Assembly: GCA_003116975.1 (NCBI GenBank)
Contig: BGKB01000050.1
Coordinates: 310,001-374,000, forward strand
Source: Aurantiochytrium sp. KH105
Lineage: Eukaryota; Sar; Bigyra; Thraustochytrida; Thraustochytriidae
Length of the DNA stretch: 64,000 bases
Reading direction: 5' to 3'
The notes under the pieces are model-generated. The model ran no database searches. It was given only the letters and a program-made list of their open reading frames with translations, and had not been told where the DNA came from. Shown here in pieces: positions 56,814-64,000 of the stretch. Both the position numbers and the translations under genes were made by a program. Position 1 is the first letter of the stretch; the number at the start of each line of letters is the position of its first letter.

Positions 56814-57019
56814 TCAGGTGGCGGCTCTTCTCCACATGATTGCATGACGCCTGTGCTCATTTTGACGGTATTGCGATTGCAACCTACTGGACCACTACTG
56901 TGGTCTATAATTCTTTTTTCTTCTTTTCTGAGGGAAGTTTCTCGACTTTGTATCACAATTCTTTTTATAAACTGTCTTGATTACAAAATTATAGGAAGGG
57001 GGGAGAGGGGCGCTTCCCG

Positions 57020-57471
57020 TCACCTTCGAAGCCCTGTTCGTCGTTGGAACTCGAGTTCCTCTTGCATTTCACGTTGCCATCTCTCTTTCTCAGCCTGCTT
57101 CTTACGATAGGAGTCCATCTCGGCGCGTCGTAGATTGTCGCGGATCTTCTGGCTTTCTACTGTCTCAATGATCGTATTCTCCCACTCATCTCGCTTCTTT
57201 TGGCTTTGTAGCACGCGATCTCGCACATAGGACGACACTTCGAGTTCGTCAACTCTGCGAGCGGTCGACATGAAGCTCTTTTCCAGATCCTCGGGACCAC
57301 GAAGGCCAGCGTGACTCAACACATTGTCCTTGGTTGTCCCTTCTGACATGCTGGGCTCATTGACATTGTTACCATTGTTGCCATCGTTGCCGTTGTTGCC
57401 ATCGTTGTAGTTGCGATTGTAGTCGTCGTTGTTGTTATTATTATTGTTGCTGCTGTTGTCATTGCTGCTAC

Positions 57472-57502
<31 letters not shown>

Positions 57503-59149
57503 CCCGTCTTCACTCTTCTCCGCGGCTGCCCCATCTGCTTGGTCATGCCAGTGCAGGGACACATTATCGTGCAAGGATGGCTGAGAGAAAGAACCCGGTC
57601 TTTTGGTAAAGTGAGCAAAGCTCGACGTCTGCTGAAGGACATCAAGACCTGGCGCGTTGCGCGCCAAGCGCGGGTCATGGTGCAAGGGAGTCTCGTGATG
57701 GTCAGAACGCAGCAGACTCGAATCAAAATGGAGACCCTGCGTGTGATCCGATTGCGCAACTTGCGAGTTCATTGCGTCGACACGAAGAAATGTCGATTTT
57801 GACTTGGAAAAGCTTCGTGAGCTCGTGGGTCGCTCTTCAACTTCACGCTCCGTGAGACTGCCGACAGACACCTGATCATCGGCCGGAACATGAGACAAAA
57901 ATGGATGCTGCAACAAGCTGTTTGCAGTGGGCCGTTCTGCAGGAAGCCGCTGAAAACAGATCATGAGGAATGACCGAAGAGCTGAAGAAATATCGTGAGG
58001 CATGGGCGGTGCCTCGTTCGTGTTGCAGATGTGATACATGAGAGCTTGCAGCGAACCAAACTGCATCGACTTCCATGGTGGCTTCCCAGAAACCATTTGC
58101 AAGGTCGTGCAGCCGACACTCCAAATGTCGGCCTTCCGTCCATGCCCAGTTTGCGTGATCACCTCTGGTGCCATAAAGTATGGCGTACCGCGGAGCGAAT
58201 GATTTTCCAAAATGCTGCCGCCGGCCGCACCACTCAGCACCTTGGACGCCCCAAAGTCAGCCAGCTTGATGCATCCTCGATCATCAACGAGAATGTTGGC
58301 GCCTTTGATGTCTCTGTGAATGACGCCCTTTCGATGCAGGTAGGCGAGACCTTGCAGAATTTGACGAGTGTACTTGCGCACCACACTTTCAGTGAGACCC
58401 CCAAACTTTTGCAAAAGACCCGCAATGCTTCCACCGGGGACCCATTCTGTAAAGATTGAAACTATGCGAAGTTTAGCGTCAGCCTCTGAACCCAAATATT
58501 GAACAATGTTTTCGTGTCGTAAAGACCGCATCAGGCCAACCTCTTGTTGCAGAGCTCGCACTTCCGCTTCGCTACTTGCGCGAACTTCCTTGACGGCCAT
58601 GAGGGAACCGCTTAGCTCATTAAGCCCAACAAAGACCTTGCCATACGATCCAGCACCGATAAGCTCGCCCTTTTTCCAGCGCATACGTCGCTTAGAAGGC
58701 GAAGCACTAGTTTTGGCCTTGGACAAACTGTTTGGTGCATCCTCGCTTTGAGTGGTCACGGATTTGATCGGTCGTGGCACACGAGCCTCATCCTTTGATG
58801 GCTCTTCCTTGAGGATGTCATTTTCGAGGAGCGCATCCTCGTGAAGAGCTGCCAAGTGCGCGTGCGCCTGCTTCGTGGCTGGCCCCATATCACTGACGTG
58901 GGGTTCGTTTCCGATATGCGTTGGCTCGAGAGTATGGTGATCTTCGTTATCTGAGCTTGGACTTTGACTGCTGGACGTGTCTGCGACTGAGCCCTGCTGA
59001 GAGTGCGTGCCTAATCTATTGATGATTTCGTCCTCGTTTTCAAGCGGTGACTTCTCGCGCGTTCCCCTCAACGTCTCGTCCTGCGGCGATCCGATGTCAC
59101 CCTCGCAACGCTGCAGCGGCGCCACCATTACCGACGGGTTGCACCCCAT
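57020..59149 (-). CDS. MAP kinase kinase kinase (MEKK/ANP type) with predicted acylated N-terminus
   Basis: 709 residues from the ATG at 59149, which yields MGCNPS, an N-myristoylation motif (Gly2, Ser6) with Cys3 as a possible palmitoylation site; an ATG six codons upstream (59167) is in a less suitable context. The kinase domain lies at about 153-415: GAGSYGKV, LMAVKEV with the ATP Lys, VIHRDIKGANIL, LADFGASKVL, FMAPEVI, ADIWSVGCTTLQM. The GANIL and CxTxxQM elements and the HENIVQYLGS loop match the MEKK/ANP/STE11 group that activates MAPK kinases. Residues 415-540 are Ser/His-rich. Poly-Asn and Asn/Asp repeats follow near 548-600, then a helical basic tail (KKQAEKERWQREMQEELEFQ). The membrane anchor is an inference from the motif. 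Confidence 0.9.
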
Positions 59150-59528
59150 CGTGCCTCGTAGACGCACGCGTCACGCCACGGTTGCGTGCGAGCGAGCACG
59201 ATGTAGTGGTGCCCGCGCGAGGATATTGCTATGATATTCACTTCAATGAGGGCGCGTTCTTCGTTATCCGTGTACAGATGGTTCTCGTCGTCGTTCTTTT
59301 CGTCGTTACCACCGGTCGAATCTCTCTCGAGTAACCTGACAGCAGCCAACCACTACTGTCAGCAGCGAATCTCGAGAGCTGCGTTAGGACAAGTATACTA
59401 TTTTCAGCAGTGGCCTTTGGAGATATCTCCAATCAAGTGAAGCCACGAATCGCGGGGCCACAGCAGGGCCCTCCCTCCTTTGCTGCTAGGCGGGCCGGCC
59501 CCACTACGAGGCCGCCGCTACCCCGCTA

Positions 59529-59557
59529 CCTCAGCGGTCTGTCCGGGTCCGCTGAGG
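59529..59557. repeat. Perfect 9 bp inverted repeat (hairpin)
   Basis: Arms CCTCAGCGG (59529-59537) and CCGCTGAGG (59549-59557) with an 11 nt loop. It lies within the divergent spacer, where a hairpin or a dyad protein site is possible. Confidence 0.7.
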
Positions 59558-59657
59558 CCGTCGCCGCCGGGTCCCTGAGGTTTCCCTTCTCCAACGGATA
59601 TATTTGTCTTTGCACACATGTAGTACATTCTTGTAGTGAGTATGGTGTATGCACAAG

Positions 59658-59660
<3 letters not shown>

Positions 59661-59688
<28 letters not shown>
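59661..59688. repeat. (GA)n tract upstream of the M11 peptidase gene
   Basis: An almost perfect GA dinucleotide tract about 118 bp before the start codon. Confidence 0.9.
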
Positions 59689-59805
59689 TTAGGAAGTCCT
59701 TGGCGGGCAGGCACATAGATAGAGGTAAGAAAACAAATGAGAAACAAGAAAGGACATGACAAATCTCAATCACCGGAGCTGGACCAAGCTTAAAGAGATT
59801 GAACC

Positions 59806-62800
59806 ATGTCGAGGAAGAATGCACCAATGTGGACGGCGTCAAGATTGGCCGCACATGCAAGACGGAACTTGAAGCAGCGTCTTGGAGTTCGGCAAGCACT
59901 TCAGTATATCTTCCTTGTGCTCGCAATTTTCTCTGCAGTGTTTGTTGAGGACACCATATCGTCACAAACATTGTCCCCTACGATCGAAGCCCGAAAGAGC
60001 TACCAAGGCGCGTCACTCTCTGCAAAGCATGCTACAAGCCATGCAAGACGTGCGCGTCGGCTGAGCGGAACCTCAGAGCCTTATAGTATACTCATTGTCC
60101 GTGTGACGCCAACTCAGGAGAATGACTACGCAACAGTTTCAGCAGCATTTGTTGACAGCGTTGCAGTGCGTCTTAGAATGTACTTTTCCGAAGCTTCCGG
60201 GGGTCGTGTCTTGCTAAATCTTACGATGCACGAGAGCGTGGTCGAGGTTGACGACTTTGCGATGGACGATAGCACCGGGAATGAGCACGTTTGCACACTT
60301 GGAGGGGACACACCGTATCTACCAGGAATTTCCAACGCCGTCGAGTTGCAAGTTGGATCCGCGTACTACGACGAATTTGACCGCATCGTACTGGCACTTC
60401 CCTATTGCGAAAACTTGCGAGCAAATGGAGTTGCTGTGGCTGGCGTAGGAGAGCGACCCGGTAAAATGATCTGGATGAATGGCGGCGAAGATGATGAGGC
60501 AACCTTCGCTTCCACTCTTGCTCATGAGCTTGGCCACACCAATGGAGCAGGCCACGCTGCTTTTCGAGACGCCGAATACGGGAACGCCTTTAGCATCATG
60601 GGCAGCGCCGATGAGCTTCCGGCGGGGCACTTTACGATTGGAGCCAAAGCGTCCTTTGGCTGGCTTGACTTGGATACCAATGTTGCGTTTCTCGGCAGCC
60701 AAACGCTCTGCACGGACACCGACTACTGTGTTTCCCAGGGCGAGTTCTGGATTCACGCTCATGACACGGGCAGTGTCTTTGCCCCAGATACTTTGTATGG
60801 TCTGAAATTGTATACTGCGGACGCAAACAAGTTCGTGTGGGTTGGGCTTCGCAACAAGTACTACAATCTTTCCGGTGCGTTGTTGACCTGGTCATACGAA
60901 GGCGCAGACGGGCTTTTTGGTCCATCGCAACTTCTCGACGCGAAGAGCCTTACCGAAGATCAGTCGGATGCGTTTCTTCCCGTTGGAGAATCGTTCTTTT
61001 ACGACTTTGGACGCACTGGGGCTCATATTTACGTACTTGAGGCCAACGAGGATGTTTCGGCCATCAAAGTCCGCGTCGAGTACTTGGCAGACGACCTGCT
61101 CGACTCGAGTCTGAGCAGTCTCGATACAGCTTCATGTACTTCGAGCGTTTCCGTGACCTCAACCACGCAGCTTTTCACTCTGACGCTCGAGGACCCTTCA
61201 AAGGTCTCCTTTGCGCAATCCTGTGTGGACGTTGCGGATCTTGCGTCTGGGGTCGCACAACCTGGAATGTACGTCTATGAACGAGCGCCAGCGCAACTTT
61301 TTACAAACGCCTCAGGCAATGTCGTTGCTGATGCTGCACTGAGCGCGACAAATACAAATGTTGGAGCGGGCGCGTCCTTCTTTGTCCCCTTCAACACGGC
61401 TTGCAGTTCGTCGTCGTGCTCTGTACAGGTTCAATTTGAACCACTCTACTCTGGACGCTGGGACCTCGTGTCGGGCATGACGCACAGCGAGATGCCCGTG
61501 TACACGACGACGCTGCAAGGCGTCCAGTATTATTTTGTCTTCAAGGCTGCATACTACAAGAGGAGTCTTGGCGGGAAGAGAGACTTGTGGGTGGTTCAGA
61601 CGCCTGAAACCCTCAATTCGCCGTCCATACTTGCCTATGTGCAGCCAGCGAAAAGCGGGATGCTACTTGCAGACATTGGAAGCGACGCTCTTGCGGCATA
61701 TTATTCGAACGCAAACGGCGCAGAAGTCGCGTCAAGCGATACAAGTTTTACCTGTGCTGAAACGACAGTGAGCGGTGAGATCAAGGATCATTACACAAGC
61801 TCGCATCAAGACATTTATGAGACGGTTCCTCATGGCACGACCCGATATCATGCATTCACCAGTGCAAATTACGTGCTCGTACATGGAGGTCCGGAAGCTG
61901 GTTTTGTCGTTCAGCCTTCTTGCGAGACGCTGTATTGCGCCACGAATCGATATTGGGACGAAGACCTGAGCGCGTGCCAGCCGTGCCCCTCAGGTCTCGT
62001 GTCACGAGCAGACAGTACGGGCGCGAATGCCTGCGTCGAACCGTGCTCCAACCTTTTGCTGCATGCAACTGGAATCACGGAAAAGAACTATGGCGCTGAT
62101 GGCTTGTACGTGCCGTCTGCCACACAATTTAATGGAGCACCCGCTTGGGTTGTTCAAGGCGCTGCGACGAGGACGAGGTCATTTGCGATCTACAAGCTGG
62201 CAGGGGTATGGGTTCTTGGCCCAAGCGTAGGGGCCTCTAATTTCTGGCAAATTTTACTGGAGGCAGACGTCGAGCACCCCATGCTTGCGAGCGAGGACGT
62301 TGACGACTTTGAAATCTCTTGTACATGCGAGGACCTTCCTTCATGCGCAACATGTCCAGAGAACACTCTTCCCGATCCAGTGAACGGAACAACGTGCTTC
62401 ACTCCGTGTCTTTCGCTTGTCGTGGAAGCAGGGAGTGATTTTGACGGCACATTCAATTTCACAGGGCATCGACATGGTCGGCCTCGTTTTGCCTCCTCCT
62501 CGCATGTGCTCTCGGCGACGAAAGCGGGGGCATGGAACATCCGGGAGGCAGCGACAAACGCAACAAAGCTTGCGAGCCATCCGATGGAGCTAATCTACTG
62601 GCCGACGCATCTGACGGCTTCAACATGGACGAATTTGGCCACTTCGACGGCTGCCACGGTGCAGATCTCCTGTTCGAGCAACTCGGTCATCAATGTGGAG
62701 AGCTATCGCTCCTGGATTGGTTTTGCAAACGACTCTCTGGCACCGACGAGTTTGCCAACGAGTTCGCCAACTACGAATGACGACAAATCGCTCGGCGAAA

Positions 62801-63459
62801 TCTTGGATTCTTTAATTCCAGGATTAACACGGACGAACGAGCCCACACAGCCAACAAAGAGACCTACGTACTCGCCGACGTTACGACCTTCGGATGCACC
62901 GACCGTGCGGCCTACAGACACGCCGACAATGCGGCCTACGGACGCGCCGACGTTGCGGCCTACAGACACGCCGACAATGACGCCTACCAGTACACCGACG
63001 TTGCGGCCAACCACTGACTTGCCGACGGTGAGCCCGAGCTCGGCTCCTAGCAACGCGAGTTCGCCGGACATTCATGTTTACACAAGCGGAGGGACAACTC
63101 CTACGGCACCTACTTCATCCACTGTAACGTCATCGTCGGCGGAGTCAACGAATGTTTTGACGAAGCCTGTGATGCTCGCGGTTTTTGGAGGTCTGGGGGT
63201 GGTGGGTCTTGCCATGCTCTTTCTCGTGGTAAGGGATGTTCGAAGAAGGCGCTCAAGATCCTCGCAGCAAGATGAATCTAGCTTGGGCCCTCATCTTGGT
63301 TCGCCCACCTCTCCTAGGACCCCAGGCTCTCCGCTTCGACCGCCTCCGGGCCTGGAGATGGTCCCCAGGCAGTATGGGAATGCTCACTTTGACATGTATG
63401 GTGGCGATCCGTATGGATCAAATCAGATCTACGATTACGACGTAAACCCCATGTTTTGA
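59806..63459 (+). CDS. Membrane-anchored gametolysin-like M11 metallopeptidase
   Basis: 1,217 residues. A hydrophobic segment (ALQYIFLVLAIFSAVFV, about 30-50) acts as signal or signal anchor. The metzincin site is complete: HELGHTNGAGH with zinc ligands His240, His244 and His250 and catalytic Glu241, and the Met-turn in SIMGS (Met265). Peptidases of family M11 include gametolysin of Chlamydomonas, which degrades cell-wall proteins. The catalytic domain is followed by strand-rich sequence, two Cys-rich segments (CPSGLVSRADS, CPENTLPDPVNGTTC) and a Pro/Thr stalk (about 975-1085) built from P-T-x-R-P-T units. A single transmembrane helix (VMLAVFGGLGVVGLAMLFLVV, about 1122-1142) and a 75-residue tail with PPPGLEMV end the protein. 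A surface sheddase or wall-processing enzyme is inferred. Confidence 0.9.
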   Translation: MSRKNAPMWTASRLAAHARRNLKQRLGVRQALQYIFLVLAIFSAVFVEDTISSQTLSPTIEARKSYQGASLSAKHATSHARRARRLSGTSEPYSILIVRVTPTQENDYATVSAAFVDSVAVRLRMYFSEASGGRVLLNLTMHESVVEVDDFAMDDSTGNEHVCTLGGDTPYLPGISNAVELQVGSAYYDEFDRIVLALPYCENLRANGVAVAGVGERPGKMIWMNGGEDDEATFASTLAHELGHTNGAGHAAFRDAEYGNAFSIMGSADELPAGHFTIGAKASFGWLDLDTNVAFLGSQTLCTDTDYCVSQGEFWIHAHDTGSVFAPDTLYGLKLYTADANKFVWVGLRNKYYNLSGALLTWSYEGADGLFGPSQLLDAKSLTEDQSDAFLPVGESFFYDFGRTGAHIYVLEANEDVSAIKVRVEYLADDLLDSSLSSLDTASCTSSVSVTSTTQLFTLTLEDPSKVSFAQSCVDVADLASGVAQPGMYVYERAPAQLFTNASGNVVADAALSATNTNVGAGASFFVPFNTACSSSSCSVQVQFEPLYSGRWDLVSGMTHSEMPVYTTTLQGVQYYFVFKAAYYKRSLGGKRDLWVVQTPETLNSPSILAYVQPAKSGMLLADIGSDALAAYYSNANGAEVASSDTSFTCAETTVSGEIKDHYTSSHQDIYETVPHGTTRYHAFTSANYVLVHGGPEAGFVVQPSCETLYCATNRYWDEDLSACQPCPSGLVSRADSTGANACVEPCSNLLLHATGITEKNYGADGLYVPSATQFNGAPAWVVQGAATRTRSFAIYKLAGVWVLGPSVGASNFWQILLEADVEHPMLASEDVDDFEISCTCEDLPSCATCPENTLPDPVNGTTCFTPCLSLVVEAGSDFDGTFNFTGHRHGRPRFASSSHVLSATKAGAWNIREAATNATKLASHPMELIYWPTHLTASTWTNLATSTAATVQISCSSNSVINVESYRSWIGFANDSLAPTSLPTSSPTTNDDKSLGEILDSLIPGLTRTNEPTQPTKRPTYSPTLRPSDAPTVRPTDTPTMRPTDAPTLRPTDTPTMTPTSTPTLRPTTDLPTVSPSSAPSNASSPDIHVYTSGGTTPTAPTSSTVTSSSAESTNVLTKPVMLAVFGGLGVVGLAMLFLVVRDVRRRRSRSSQQDESSLGPHLGSPTSPRTPGSPLRPPPGLEMVPRQYGNAHFDMYGGDPYGSNQIYDYDVNPMF
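62867..63012 (+). repeat. 24 bp coding repeats of the Pro/Thr stalk
   Basis: About six near-repeats of a 24 bp unit coding for D-[AT]-P-T-[LMV]-R-P-T inside the M11 peptidase gene. Such stalk repeats are usually heavily O-glycosylated and prone to length change. Confidence 0.85.
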
Positions 63460-63658
63460 TTAATTTTTCAAAAAATGTGAAGCACATCATTTGTGTGGGT
63501 TTGTTTGCCTCCTGATGGCTGACCATGACTACAAGTAACTGATGATTGATTGCCTGTGAAACTTTATTCTGGTCTTACACACCATCGTAAATTGCTATTT
63601 TATACTTGTCCAAAAACGTAGGGAGTCCTTTTCGAAGACCCCTTTTCTACGTGGTTCT

Positions 63659-64000
63659 CTAGCTGCGCTTGGAAATGACCGTGCCGTCAATGACGACATC
63701 GTCGAGGGTGACGACCTGATAAATGATCTCGGTGCGATCAGGGGGCGCCCACTCGCTGAGCGTGCTTGTGACAGAGGCTCCAAGTGAAACACGTGATTCG
63801 TCGGAGAGCTGGTCCGCAAGCGCTCTGATGTCGACCACCGTGGTATTGCCAAAAGTTCCGCCCCAGCTCATGAGCTGCGAAGGCATGATATGCACGTGGA
63901 CAAAGCCCTCGGGAACATTGAACTGCTGCGCGAGCGTCTTGGTCACAGCTGCCATGACCTTTTCTGCTTGCGCTGGTGTCGGCGCAAAGGTGGTGGCGAT
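63659..64000 (-). CDS. MIF: MIF/D-dopachrome tautomerase family protein (partial)
   Basis: The N-terminus lies beyond the right edge; 113 residues are visible. The visible start PTPAQAEKVMAAVTKTLAQQ and FVHVHIMPSQLMSWGG match the MIF superfamily (family LGKPPQYVMVLVEPGQTM, LFGGS). The family has a catalytic N-terminal Pro1, which would sit a few residues upstream of the window. The rest (VDIRALADQLSDESRVSLG, then WAPPDRTEIIYQVV) follows the fold to its end, about 115-120 residues in all. Tautomerase activity is likely but not provable without Pro1, and cytokine-like roles should not be assumed outside animals. The gene is convergent with the M11 peptidase (199 bp apart). Confidence 0.78.
   Translation of the reverse strand: MATTFAPTPAQAEKVMAAVTKTLAQQFNVPEGFVHVHIMPSQLMSWGGTFGNTTVVDIRALADQLSDESRVSLGASVTSTLSEWAPPDRTEIIYQVVTLDDVVIDGTVISKRS

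Larger units (their letters stand above)
59150..59805. promoter_or_regulatory. Divergent MAP3K/M11 peptidase spacer
   Basis: A 656 bp divergent spacer containing a perfect 9 bp inverted repeat (59529-59557) in a GC-rich island (59440-59590) and a GA tract (59661-59688). No gene is seen. Confidence 0.5.

Overview
The window is nuclear DNA of a gene-dense, intron-poor eukaryote. It holds 24 protein-coding genes, two of them cut by the window ends, and no recognisable rRNA, tRNA, CRISPR or mobile element. The gene set is that of a flagellate-type protist: a plant-type CCR4 deadenylase, a large ABCA transporter, a gametolysin-like M11 peptidase, a multi-membrane PAS (TmcB-like) protein, an ANP/MEKK-type kinase, and a coiled-coil protein with some resemblance to dynein-arm docking factors. 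Together with GC-rich coding sequence, very few introns and microsatellite-rich spacers, this suggests a stramenopile, most likely a thraustochytrid/labyrinthulid. That assignment is inference; no marker gene proves it.

Layout. 0-9 kb: a beta-lactamase-like/allantoicase fusion (5' end cut), SMG9 (nonsense-mediated decay), cyclin C (Mediator kinase module), ARPC2 (Arp2/3). 9-22 kb: a giant ABCA transporter, CCR4 and an MFSD5-like transporter, all on the plus strand. 22-30 kb: NUP62, 3-ketoacyl-CoA reductase, FAHD1 and a cathepsin B-like peptidase. 30-42 kb: an orphan coiled-coil protein, a thiamine pyrophosphate carrier, a PAP2 lipid phosphatase, a second coiled-coil protein and a C-type-lectin membrane protein. 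42-50 kb: a flavin-reductase-like gene and a DUSP-type ubiquitin protease (each with one clear GT-AG intron), then a PP2A-A-like HEAT protein. 50-64 kb: the PAS protein, cardiolipin synthase, a MAP3K, the M11 peptidase and a tautomerase of the MIF family running off the right end.

Organisation. Strands alternate strongly: 19 of 23 neighbouring pairs lie on opposite strands. Convergent gaps are short (about 110-420 bp) and divergent gaps long (about 410-2,100 bp). The divergent gaps hold most of the GA/CT tracts and tetranucleotide repeats and presumably act as shared promoter regions.

No operon-like pathway is visible; most genes are dispersed housekeeping functions (RNA decay, lipid synthesis, actin, transport). 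The less ordinary items are the beta-lactamase/allantoicase fusion, a thrice-repeated six-cysteine module in the second extracellular loop of the ABCA protein, a cathepsin-like enzyme with no propeptide, a MAP3K with a predicted acylated N-terminus, a lectin/Ig-like surface protein, and a TTCGAA cluster in the ARPC2/ABCA spacer. I found no convincing multi-gene novel system.
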